This document shows, piece after piece, positions 1 to 5,643 of a DNA stretch of 5,813 nt (position 1 is its first letter; every line of letters begins with the position of its first letter). A program made the translations under genes and the position numbers. This stretch comes from Candidatus Sabulitectum sp. (lineage in GTDB: Bacteria; Fermentibacterota; Fermentibacteria; Fermentibacterales; JCC-6): positions 1-5,813 of the forward strand of contig JAGLQD010000166.1 of NCBI GenBank assembly GCA_023136985.1. The letters are read 5' to 3'. The notes beneath the pieces are model-generated. The model made no database searches, had not been told where the DNA came from, and saw only the letters and a list, made by a program, of their open reading frames with translations.

Positions 1-60
1 CCCTTTACTCGTTACATAGTATTTGCTTGTGTCCGGATTTTTCTTGAACTGTTATCGGAT

Positions 61-64
61 GGAG
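61..64 (+). promoter_or_regulatory. Shine-Dalgarno site that sets the start at 71
   Basis: GGAG lies six bases before the ATG at 71. The frame is also open upstream, with a TTG at 23 and an ATG at 59, but neither of those has a comparable site. The ATG at 71 also gives a protein whose first residues match the usual N-terminal helix-hairpin-like segment of the family. Confidence 0.6.
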
Positions 65-70
65 TTTGTT

Positions 71-928
71 ATGCTGCAAAACAGCTTCCTGCATGTTCCT
101 TCCATTGGTGCAAAAACAGAGCAGCGAATATGGGAGAGCGGCATCTCGTGCCTGAATGATTTTCTGGAAGAGCCTCCAGATTTCCTTTCAAAGAGTAAAG
201 TTGATCTGATCTGCCACCACATCGGAATCTCAAACAAAAAAATTGCCTCAGTTGAACCTGCTTACTTCTGCTCCAGTTTTGCCTCAGGCGATCACTGGAG
301 GATCTTCAAGGAATTCAGGGATACAACTGCATACATTGATATTGAGACTACAGGTCTTGGTGGCCCTGGGGATATCATCACCACCATTGCACTGTATGAT
401 GGAGAAAGAATCTTTCATTATGTGAATGGCACTAATCTTCATGATTTCGTTCATGACATTCAGCAGTACAAAGTTATCGTTTCATACAACGGAAAGACTT
501 TTGATGTTCCTTTCATCGAGCGCTATTTCGGAATCAGCATTCCTCATGCTCATCTTGATCTAAGATTCATTCTGCACAGTCTCGGGCTTTCCGGAGGCCT
601 TAAGTCTTGTGAGCAGCAACTGGGAATCGGGCGCACCGGCCCTATGGCTGATGTGGACGGCTTCTTTGCCATTCTACTCTGGCGGGAATACAAGAGAAAA
701 AATGACCTCAAGGCACTTGAAACACTGTTGTCATACAACATTCAAGATGCTGTGAATCTTGAATACATCATGGTATGGGCCTACAACAGGAAACTGAGCG
801 GTATACCTTTAACACTGAATATGCTTGAACCATGCAGATTACCGGATAATCCCTTTTCAATAGATGCAGCAACTGTTAATCGGATCAAACAATACAACAG
901 TGGTTTTCACAGAGGATGGAGCAGATAG
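71..928 (+). CDS. RNase H-fold DEDD exonuclease, YprB-like
   Basis: Predicted 285-residue cytoplasmic 3'-5' exonuclease-type protein of the RNase H superfamily (RNase_H_2 / YprB-like); the natural substrate is not known. Residues 5-35 (FLHVPSIG..., then a W-x-x-G-I segment) resemble a helix-hairpin-helix-like element often found before this domain. The exonuclease domain covers about residues 86-245. Its motifs are all present: Exo I DIETT with D90 and E92, Exo II SYNGKTFD with N140 and D145, an HLDLR segment at 161-165, and Exo III YNIQD with Y222 and D226, which is a DEDDy pattern. The length is normal for the stand-alone form, in which no helicase is fused. The start at 71 is chosen for its GGAG site and because it removes an atypical N-terminal extension. 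In Bacillus, yprB sits beside the helicase gene yprA; no helicase is visible here. The last 13 bases overlap the doubtful frame at 916. Family assignment is secure, the exact role is not. Confidence 0.9.
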   Translation: MLQNSFLHVPSIGAKTEQRIWESGISCLNDFLEEPPDFLSKSKVDLICHHIGISNKKIASVEPAYFCSSFASGDHWRIFKEFRDTTAYIDIETTGLGGPGDIITTIALYDGERIFHYVNGTNLHDFVHDIQQYKVIVSYNGKTFDVPFIERYFGISIPHAHLDLRFILHSLGLSGGLKSCEQQLGIGRTGPMADVDGFFAILLWREYKRKNDLKALETLLSYNIQDAVNLEYIMVWAYNRKLSGIPLTLNMLEPCRLPDNPFSIDAATVNRIKQYNSGFHRGWSR

Positions 929-1125
929 TTTCAGTATTGAGACCTTTCACTCTGGCAGATGGAGATCTTGAAGAATTCAGGAGAGTATTCAAATCTGGAA
1001 CTCCCTTGTCTCGTCTTCTTGAAGATCATGAGGAATTTAGATTCTGGAGTATTCTTCGTGTCTACCCGAGTACTCTGTCACAGGTTGTTTTATGTGATTC
1101 ACTATGTTTCCTCCCCACAAGTTAA
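916..1125 (+). CDS. Doubtful short frame, possibly a truncated gene
   Basis: A 69-residue frame begins with an ATG inside the last codons of the exonuclease gene (ATGGAGCAGATAG) and overlaps it by 13 bases, as coupled genes do. AGAGG directly abuts the ATG, which is too close for a normal ribosome binding site. Residues 1 to about 52 have protein-like composition (charged, with segments such as ADGDLEEFRRVF and LLEDHEEFRFW). The tail from about residue 53 is cysteine- and leucine-rich and looks random. It could be a small hypothetical protein, or the head of a gene that lost its 3' part when the downstream ATPase arrived. No family is recognised. A second frame at 959-1165 looks like a shadow. 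Confidence 0.3.
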   Translation: MEQIVSVLRPFTLADGDLEEFRRVFKSGTPLSRLLEDHEEFRFWSILRVYPSTLSQVVLCDSLCFLPTS

Positions 1126-1169
1126 TACCCTCTTTAAATACTTTCTTCGGGGTAAACATGAATAATCTA

Positions 1170-1204
1170 TATGCAAATCAAAAGTTCAACTTGACATTTG
1201 CATA
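1170..1204. repeat. 35-bp interrupted palindrome upstream of the AAA/DUF4143 gene
   Basis: Outer arms TATGCAAAT (1170-1178) and ATTTGCATA (1196-1204) are perfect reverse complements. Inside them, AAGTT (1182-1186) and AACTT (1188-1192) pair around the same centre, base 1187. Fourteen of seventeen symmetric pairs match. The site ends 6 bases before the first possible ATG (1211) and 21 before the preferred one (1226), so it is well placed for an operator bound by a dimeric regulator. An RNA hairpin in the leader is the alternative. A TTGACA at 1191-1196 lies in the right arm, but no -10 box follows at normal spacing. A TTTAAATA at 1133-1140 would fit an archaeal TATA box if the host were an archaeon. 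Confidence 0.6.
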
Positions 1205-1225
1205 AAAGTCATGCATTCTTTCTGT

Positions 1226-2395
1226 ATGATTATTGAACGCACCCTCAGCAAAGAGTTGCTGGAAGCGGCGGCAGAGTACCCTGTTGTAACAGTACTGGGA
1301 CCCCGTCAATCCGGGAAAACAACTTTAGTAAGATCTGCCTTCCCGAGCAAAACCTATCGGTCACTTGAATCTCCTGATATCCGGCAGAGGGCTCTTGGGG
1401 ATCCCCGCGGCTTTCTTGATGAGCTTGCCGGAGGGGCAATTCTGGACGAGGTTCAAAGAACTCCCCAACTTCTCTCATACATACAGGAAATTGTTGACAT
1501 GAACTCTGATGCAGGTCAGTTCATTTTAACCGGCAGTCATGAGCCAATGCTGCATCAAGCTGTAAGTCAGTCGCTGGCCGGAAGAACTGCTATTCTTAAT
1601 CTTATGCAGTTTTCACTGGAAGAACTTGCTTTCTACAATAAGAAGCGGAATGCATTTGAGCTTTGCTGCACAGGCTTTTTCCCAAGACTTCACCACAGAA
1701 ACCTCTCTCCTGCAAGATTTTTTTCAAGCTACATACAAACTTATGTTGAAAGAGATGTAAGATCCCTGATGAATCTGAAAAATATTACGAATTTTCAATC
1801 GTTTCTGCTTCTGCTTGCAGGCAGAACAGGGCAGCTTCTAAATCTGGCAAACATAAGTAACGATACCGGTGTATCATCCACCACTATAAGGTCATGGATT
1901 GATGTTCTTAAAGCCTCATTCATGGTTATTGAACTACCTTCCTACCATGCGAACATCAGGAAGAGGGTTGTCAGGTCTCCCAAAATTTACTTTACAGATA
2001 CCGGCCTGCTGTGCTATCTCCTGGGAATAGGCAGCTCTGCTCAACTGAAAAGAGATCCGCTCAGAGGCAGCATTTACGAGAATCTTCTAATCATGGAGGT
2101 TTTAAAGACCAGGCTCAACAAAGGACTAAGACCGGATCTCTACTTCTATCGAGATTCAAACGGCAACGAAGTTGACCTGCTGATACCCCACGGCGGATCA
2201 ATCCAGCCAATTGAGATAAAATCCTCATCAACCTTTACACCTGGCTTCATAAAGGGAATTTCTTCGCTGCAAAAGCAGCTGGGTGACAGTTGCAGAGACG
2301 GAATTGTTTTCTATAACGGAGAGAAGGAATTCTCTTTCAGGGGCACAAGAATAACAAACCCTGTGATGAATCCAGCTGTGCTGAACGAGATCTGA
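1226..2395 (+). CDS. AAA ATPase with DUF4143 domain
   Basis: Cytoplasmic P-loop ATPase of the AAA_14/DUF4143 family, widespread in prokaryotic accessory regions; its physiological role is not settled. Residue numbers here count from an upstream ATG at 1211. Walker A GPRQSGKTT is at 30-38, Walker B ILDEVQ with D79 and E80, and sensor FILTGS at 104-109. The middle holds the typical SYIQTYVERDVR segment and a winged-helix-like part around SNDTGVSSTTIRSWIDVL. The C-terminal DUF4143 region contains YFTDTGLLCYLLG and a PD-(D/E)XK-like pattern, D322 ... E335-I-K337. The length of about 390 residues is usual and no motif is lost, so the gene is intact. The ATG at 1226 is preferred because homologs normally begin shortly before the ERTL-type segment; 1211 adds only five residues. 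Neither start has a clear Shine-Dalgarno site. The gene stands alone, preceded by the 35-bp dyad and converging on a nuclease remnant 23 bases downstream. Confidence 0.9.
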   Translation: MIIERTLSKELLEAAAEYPVVTVLGPRQSGKTTLVRSAFPSKTYRSLESPDIRQRALGDPRGFLDELAGGAILDEVQRTPQLLSYIQEIVDMNSDAGQFILTGSHEPMLHQAVSQSLAGRTAILNLMQFSLEELAFYNKKRNAFELCCTGFFPRLHHRNLSPARFFSSYIQTYVERDVRSLMNLKNITNFQSFLLLLAGRTGQLLNLANISNDTGVSSTTIRSWIDVLKASFMVIELPSYHANIRKRVVRSPKIYFTDTGLLCYLLGIGSSAQLKRDPLRGSIYENLLIMEVLKTRLNKGLRPDLYFYRDSNGNEVDLLIPHGGSIQPIEIKSSSTFTPGFIKGISSLQKQLGDSCRDGIVFYNGEKEFSFRGTRITNPVMNPAVLNEI

Positions 2396-2418
2396 AACCT
2401 CCACAGGGTAGTAAAATC

Positions 2419-2784
2419 TTATTTCACTTCTTCAAGCAGCAGCACTTCTTTAGACGAGCAGATGATTACAAGCTGAATCAGCTTGCAGGTGATCTTGCGG
2501 CTTTTCTTGTAGTTAAGTAGCTGGGTTACAGCTTCCTGTTTGACCGTGTTGATTAAAGCTTCAAGCTTATCCGGTGCTGAAGGAAGATCATCAGATTTGA
2601 TGTACTTCAGCTCAATCAGGTATTCATAATTGGTAAGGTCTGTGGTAAAGTAGTTCTTTCTGAAAAAGAAGTCGGCATAGCCCCGGTGCATCTCCGGTTC
2701 GCTCTCTATGAAGTAAAGAGGGGTTACATTAAGGTAAGCCAGCAGAAACATCTTGATGCTGTTTTGGAAAAGCCAATCTGTCAA
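2419..2784 (-). pseudogene. C-terminal fragment of a DUF1703 (PDDEXK_9) protein
   Basis: This frame matches the nuclease-like C-terminal part of proteins that normally join an AAA-ATPase_like domain to DUF1703 and are about 500 residues or longer. Visible landmarks are FLLAYLNVTPLYFIESEPEM followed by GYADFFF (the aspartate of the PD-(D/E)XK core), YLIELKY (the ExK motif) and a later KQEAVTQLLNY helix. The end, LIQLVIICSSKEVLLLEEVK, is the normal C-terminus. The whole ATPase half is absent: the frame is closed by a TAA at 2800-2802, only a few residues before homology starts, and the sole start is a TTG at 2784 without a ribosome binding site. I read it as a truncated gene whose catalytic residues survive. 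It converges on the AAA/DUF4143 gene with a 23-base gap and no visible terminator. A functional short nuclease is possible but less likely. Confidence 0.75.
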
Positions 2785-3059
2785 TACTTGTTCCTTATTT
2801 TAGTATGGCTCTAAAATGAAATAACGAACCCGGCAATTCAACGATTTAAAGAGGCAGATGAAAAGAAACCTGCAGGGGCCTTAAGAGAACACTCGAGTTC
2901 TATATGGAGCATGGGTTTGGGAAGTAGGAGTTAAAAACAGACAACACTGTACCAATTGCAATAATACCTGAGGTGACATAGGCAAATCGACCTTAATCAA
3001 CTGTGCAGTTTTCCCAGACCATTATAAAGATGTACTGCTTAGTTGAGAAAAGTATCAGA
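2785..3059. other. Gap without a convincing gene
   Basis: About 275 bases between the truncated nuclease and the ATPase module. A plus-strand frame is open from 2815 to its stop at 2934 and reads plausibly (RFKEADEKKPAGALREH), but it has no start codon and only 39 codons; it may be a gene scrap. A 7-bp inverted repeat, ATTTTAG at 2797-2803 and CTAAAAT at 2811-2817, sits just upstream of the truncated nuclease and could be a weak hairpin. AACTG-TG-CAGTT at 2999-3010 lies just inside the left direct repeat. I see no terminator, promoter or RNA gene that I would defend. Confidence 0.5.
2978..2996. repeat. Left copy of a direct repeat flanking the ATPase module
   Basis: ATAGGCAAATCGACCTTAA here matches ATAGCAATCGACCTTAA at 5155-5171 in the same orientation. 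The longest exact run is 12 bases (AATCGACCTTAA); the remaining bases align with two single-base gaps. The two copies bracket the minus-strand ATPase and nuclease-like genes and nothing else intact. A 12-base exact match is near chance level for a window of this size, so the placement is the main argument. Confidence 0.35.
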
Positions 3060-3419
3060 TTAGCATTTGTAGAACTCGTCAATAGTGGCACAGTTCTTTA
3101 AAATTGGAGAGCCAATATTATACAATTCAGCCGATTTAATTTCAGATTCAAGTATTTGCGTTAGTGTCTTCTCAATTCCAAGAAAAACGAATGATCCGAA
3201 CACCAAGTCTATTGACGAGTCAAAATCAAATACGATGATGTATCTCTTAGAGATATCATTGAATTCTTCTCGGTCAGCTCCAGTAAATCCGGACGCTGTC
3301 AATCTAGTAATAACGGTTTGAATAAGATAATGGCTATCAACTATTTTTTTCTTCAAGTGAAGATCTCGTATCTTTTCTTCAAACTCACTATCGTCCTCAA
3401 ATTTGTTAAACTCAAGTAT
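3060..3419 (-). pseudogene. C-terminal part of the frameshifted nuclease-like gene
   Basis: This is the second half of the protein that begins at 3673. Downstream of the A7 run the coding frame moves by -1 and reads KILEFNKFEDDSEFEEKIRD, then through KKKIVDSHYLIQTVITRL to a normal stop at 3060. It is acidic and helical at first. A segment RYIIVFDFDSSIDLVFGSFV near the end looks like paired beta strands. A TTG at 3356 could in principle start a 98-residue protein, but the coding character clearly extends upstream of it, so it is not the true start. Joined to the first half with one base inserted, the protein would be 204 residues. No family is recognised for this part. Confidence 0.7.
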
Positions 3420-3673
3420 TTTTTTATGCTTTTCAACTCGATAAAGTCTATTTGGTGATTTTTCTCATCAATTATCAAAGCGTCACACGAACACAACAAG
3501 GGTAATTCAAAATGCTTAGCAATTCTTTCCTTAGACTTATCAAAATCAACAACTACAGTTGTTGATTCTTTGCATGGAGATTTCTCCAGATCCTTAATTC
3601 TAGCGGTTTGAAATAGTTCTGTGTCATCAAGACATACGTTGGCAAGCTTAAACAGAAATGTGTCACCAGGCAT
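3353..3673 (-). CDS. N-terminal part of PD-(D/E)XK-like partner protein, frameshifted
   Basis: The gene starts with ATG at 3673, three bases after the stop of the upstream ATPase gene, so translation is probably coupled; no clear Shine-Dalgarno site is present. Residues 60-81 contain LCSCDALIID and IDFIELKS, giving D64 ... E79-x-K81. That spacing, between hydrophobic strands, is the classic PD-(D/E)XK nuclease core, so a nucleic-acid-cleaving effector is the best guess; this is inference from a motif. As written, the frame ends after 106 residues, and the last 21 residues (after K85) are out of frame. The true continuation lies in the -1 frame down to 3060. The pair with an ATPase suggests the ATPase controls or loads this protein. 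It could also be a non-catalytic member of the fold. I do not recognise the exact family. Confidence 0.65.
   Translation of the reverse strand: MPGDTFLFKLANVCLDDTELFQTARIKDLEKSPCKESTTVVVDFDKSKERIAKHFELPLLCSCDALIIDEKNHQIDFIELKSIKKYLSLTNLRTIVSLKKRYEIFT
3419..3425 (-). other. A7 run where the reading frame shifts
   Basis: On the coding strand the sequence is ATA AAA AAA TAC, a run of seven A. Frame 0 reads as A_AAA_AAA, a classic heptamer for -1 slippage, and the downstream frame that looks coding is exactly the -1 frame. One extra A would restore a continuous 204-codon gene. I see no strong stem-loop 5-10 bases downstream and no internal Shine-Dalgarno-like stimulator upstream, so a one-base deletion or a homopolymer sequencing error is the simpler reading. 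Confidence 0.7.
3544..3567. repeat. 24-bp palindrome inside the nuclease-like gene
   Basis: AATCAACAACT (3544-3554) and AGTTGTTGATT (3557-3567) are perfect reverse complements separated by AC. Eleven perfect pairs with a 2-base centre is rare by chance in a window of this length. It lies within codons for the TTVVVDFD segment, about 105-130 bases after the start. It may be a protein-binding or cruciform site, or an mRNA hairpin that slows translation. It lies upstream of the A7 run by more than 100 bases, so it cannot be a frameshift stimulator of the usual kind. Confidence 0.6.
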
Positions 3674-3676
3674 AAG

Positions 3677-5005
3677 TTACCACATTATTTCATTAATTGG
3701 TTCAGCAAGAGTTTTAAATATTCTTTCTACATCATCTGTGACATTTTCAAAGGTAGTCATCTGTGAATCGCCGATTCGCTTTGTTAAGAAAAAACTGGTC
3801 TTATCTTTGATATCCTTTTTCTCAGCGAAGTAACTTAAAGCTTGTATCATATAAGGACTATGAGAATTTATAAGAACTGATATATCGTTCTTCACTAACT
3901 CGGTAATAATATCAGCATACTTTACCTGCCATTCCGGATGAAGATGATTTTCAGGTTCATCAACTATCAGCATACTTCTCTCGTTTAGAGCGTTAGCCTG
4001 AATTAGTAACTGTATCATTCCAAATGCTTTAATGCCTGATGCAGTATTTACAGCATTTACTGTCATCTCCTGATTTCTTCTAAACTTAAATTCAGAAGTT
4101 TTTTCATCATACTCAAATGCTCCGCGAACAATTCCAGCGATAGAAGACAACAAATCCCTGTTGTTATCAAACAAAGAATCAGCATAATACATAGATTGCT
4201 CTAATTTAGTTATCAGATCTTTTATGTGAAATGATACTTTAGGGCGATTTCTCATGAGTCTTGCTGATTTCTCCATATCAAAATCAAAACGTGTCTCAGC
4301 GTTTTTTATTACATTGGCCAACTGCAGGTAAACTGGACTTTCCACATAAGTAACATCCTGGAACAATAATTCATCCTCAAGAACAATATTCTTGATTTTA
4401 CTATGCTCAATAGTAATTTCAAATATTTTGTCCAATGAATGGTAACTTATTCTTGATTCCTCATTAAGAGTTTTCTTAGGCGTAAGTTCGTTACAGAATT
4501 CGGAAATGAATGCTTTATCCAATGCTTGTTTTATTTGATCTTCTTTCGTGTCTTTGCGGCTCACGATTTCAATGATTGATTCTATCAGTTCTATATATTC
4601 TTCTTGAACACTTGAGGCGAGTTCCTTCTTGAAATAGTGAATTCTTTCTTCCATTAACAATCCAACAGACTCTTTGGAAGGATTCTCGTTCAGCAAGTCT
4701 TTGACTGCTTTCCAGAAAACTGGTGGAAAAAACAAACGCCTTGTTTCTTCGAATTCCTTTCTTGTATCAAGTTCTCTTCTAAGCCTGTAGTAAATTTTGT
4801 CAATGAGAACTCGCACCTCTTGTTCTTTGTTGCTTTGAAAATCTTCTTTATGACGACTAATTCCTTTAACAATTGAAAACATAATTTTTCCAACAGTGCT
4901 CTTACCAGTATCATTTTTTCCTGCAACGACATTCAGCCCATCCAGCTTTATGCATGCATCCCTGATACAACCTATGTTTTCTATTTTTAGAAATTCACCG
5001 CTCAT
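3677..5005 (-). CDS. AAA_15/AAA_21-type ATPase, probable defence ATPase
   Basis: Predicted 442-residue cytoplasmic ABC/SMC-like ATPase of the OLD-related AAA_15/AAA_21 group. The N-terminus FLKIENIGCIRDACIKLDGLN is the usual opening strand pair. Walker A GKNDTGKST is at about 29-37. A long charged helical insertion spans about 60-300 and includes VTYVESPVYLQLANVI. A signature-like ASGIKAFG begins at about 322, Walker B MLIVDEPENHLHP has D349 and E350, and the H-loop-like NSHSP has H382. All ATPase motifs are present. There is no C-terminal Toprim domain as in OLD nucleases, so any nuclease activity must come from the partner gene 3 bases downstream. ATG codons lie at 5008 and 5005; 5005 has the better spacing from the AGAAGGA site. 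ATPases of this type run phage-defence modules such as PARIS and Septu; the same role is inferred here. The gene is intact and slightly AT-richer than the genes to its left. Confidence 0.85.
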   Translation of the reverse strand: MSGEFLKIENIGCIRDACIKLDGLNVVAGKNDTGKSTVGKIMFSIVKGISRHKEDFQSNKEQEVRVLIDKIYYRLRRELDTRKEFEETRRLFFPPVFWKAVKDLLNENPSKESVGLLMEERIHYFKKELASSVQEEYIELIESIIEIVSRKDTKEDQIKQALDKAFISEFCNELTPKKTLNEESRISYHSLDKIFEITIEHSKIKNIVLEDELLFQDVTYVESPVYLQLANVIKNAETRFDFDMEKSARLMRNRPKVSFHIKDLITKLEQSMYYADSLFDNNRDLLSSIAGIVRGAFEYDEKTSEFKFRRNQEMTVNAVNTASGIKAFGMIQLLIQANALNERSMLIVDEPENHLHPEWQVKYADIITELVKNDISVLINSHSPYMIQALSYFAEKKDIKDKTSFFLTKRIGDSQMTTFENVTDDVERIFKTLAEPINEIMW

Positions 5006-5011
5006 CATTAA

Positions 5012-5018
5012 TCCTTCT
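5012..5018 (-). promoter_or_regulatory. Shine-Dalgarno site of the ATPase gene
   Basis: AGAAGGA on the minus strand lies about 3 bases before the ATG at 5008 and 6 bases before the ATG at 5005. The spacing favours 5005 as the real start. Confidence 0.6.
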
Positions 5019-5111
5019 GTAAAACAAGAAAACTAAACATGAAATCAAATATTACTTCCACACAAAATATATTGAAACAAGAACAGAAAGACACGAGTAG
5101 TGAGAACCGTG

Positions 5112-5124
5112 TTCACGCCGTGAA
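5112..5124. promoter_or_regulatory. 13-bp palindrome upstream of the ATPase module, candidate operator
   Basis: TTCACG-C-CGTGAA is a perfect dyad with a single central base, about 105-115 bases upstream of the ATPase start. A second dyad, CGTG-TT-CACG at 5108-5117, overlaps it. On the minus strand a TATAAA (5130-5125) directly abuts the palindrome, so a regulator bound here could block a promoter reading into the module. No good -35 box is seen, so the promoter itself is unproven. Confidence 0.35.
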
Positions 5125-5154
5125 TTTATAAGTAGAACACAACCTTTTTGAGAT

Positions 5155-5171
5155 ATAGCAATCGACCTTAA
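5155..5171. repeat. Right copy of the direct repeat flanking the ATPase module
   Basis: ATAGCAATCGACCTTAA matches the left copy at 2978-2996 apart from two single-base gaps. It lies upstream of the candidate operator of the module and about 35 bases from the end of a PIN-like gene remnant, so it may mark the right border of an inserted segment of about 2.2 kb. Confidence 0.35.
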
Positions 5172-5206
5172 GCATGAATCAAGAATCTTTGTTGCACCAC
5201 GGTCAT

Positions 5207-5314
5207 CTAAGCAGCGTTTCCATAGCTCAAGTCTGGTAAATATAAGTCATTCTGCTTGATGAAGATTCTTACTACATCGGAATCAAGAAGTACTAATCGT
5301 GGCTTTGTATGCAT
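5207..5314 (-). pseudogene. PIN-like domain N-terminal fragment
   Basis: A 35-residue frame starts with ATG at 5314 and ends at a TAG at 5207-5209. Its segment KPRLVLLDSDVVRIFIK looks like the first strand and helix of a PIN-domain ribonuclease, in which the first catalytic aspartate follows a hydrophobic strand. The homology-like stretch stops after about residue 30, so three quarters of such a domain would be missing. PIN proteins are usually toxins of toxin-antitoxin pairs, and the frame that overlaps its start would fit an antitoxin position. The stretch is short, so the family call is tentative. The fragment ends near the right direct repeat. Confidence 0.35.
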
Positions 5315-5435
5315 CGCTATACAGCTCTATATCGTACTTCCGCAGTTCATCTTTCAGGTCTGAAACAGAGTTCCAGCAAATCAGCCAAACAACCGATTGA
5401 AATTTTACTGTCGTTGTATACTTTGTATGCCAATC
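5283..5435 (-). pseudogene. Small gene remnant overlapping the PIN-like start
   Basis: An open frame of 50 codons without ATG, GTG or TTG start ends with a TGA at 5283-5285, overlapping the PIN-like ATG by 32 bases. Only the last 28 or so residues read like protein (SVSDLKDELRKYDIELYSDA, up to about 5375); the part before that does not. A short upstream gene overlapping a PIN gene is the usual antitoxin-toxin order, which is why I note it. No family is recognised. It looks truncated at its 5' side somewhere between 5376 and 5439. Confidence 0.3.
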
Positions 5436-5643
5436 TCACATATCACTCAGGGAGAAAGGCAAAATTGCAATCATCTCAAGGTACGAGCACAAACTCTTCA
5501 TTTACAACCTCGACACTGAAGAGCAGCTCTACTCAGACATCTACTGGATGCGCATGCTGGCAGGCGGCCACCTCACCGGCGCCCAACAGGGCACCGGTAT
5601 GGTTTTCATCTACGAACCTGTAGCGCTGCATTTATGTCATTAA
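5401..5643 (+). pseudogene. Coding-like fragment of unknown family
   Basis: An 80-codon open frame follows a TGA at 5398-5400 and ends with TAA at 5641. From about 5440 it reads like a real protein (LREKGKIAIISRYEHKLFIY, then NLDTEEQLYSDIYWMRMLAG). It has no acceptable start codon near its beginning; the first ATG lies well inside. The base composition becomes clearly more GC-rich from about 5500, unlike the module to the left. A competing frame at 5309-5623 gives serine- and threonine-rich low-complexity protein and is a shadow. It is best read as the interior of a broken gene; I do not recognise it. Confidence 0.35.

Noticed and set aside
243..425. Plus-strand frame inside the exonuclease gene, and minus frames at 52-237 and 550-741
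   Set aside because: They overlap the DEDD exonuclease, whose motifs are complete, and their proteins have no family features.
1191..1196. TTGACA as a -35 box for the AAA/DUF4143 gene
   Set aside because: No -10-like hexamer follows at 16-18 bases; TATGAT at 1225-1230 is 28 bases away and overlaps the start codon. The hexamer overlaps the right arm of the dyad.
1245..1478. Minus-strand 77-residue frame
   Set aside because: It lies opposite the Walker A and B regions of the intact AAA/DUF4143 gene; arginine- and proline-rich antisense shadow.
2396..2418. Terminator between the two convergent genes
   Set aside because: The 23 bases contain no stem-loop and no T run.
3241..3255. 15-bp palindrome TATCTCT-T-AGAGATA
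   Set aside because: Perfect, but short, AT-rich and inside coding sequence; close to chance expectation.
3085..3321. Plus-strand frames at 3085-3321 and 3621-3833
   Set aside because: They are antisense to the nuclease-like gene and the ATPase end, with no motifs.
4690..4932. Minus-strand 80-residue frame
   Set aside because: It overlaps the N-terminal part of the ATPase in another frame and has no family features.
5176..5289. Direct repeat GAATCAAGAA at 5176-5185 and 5280-5289
   Set aside because: Only 10 bases, AT-rich, expected by chance, and no structure around it.
5309..5623. Plus-strand 104-residue frame
   Set aside because: Serine- and threonine-rich low-complexity translation; a different plus frame (5401-5643) reads far better, and its first part is antisense to the minus-strand remnants.
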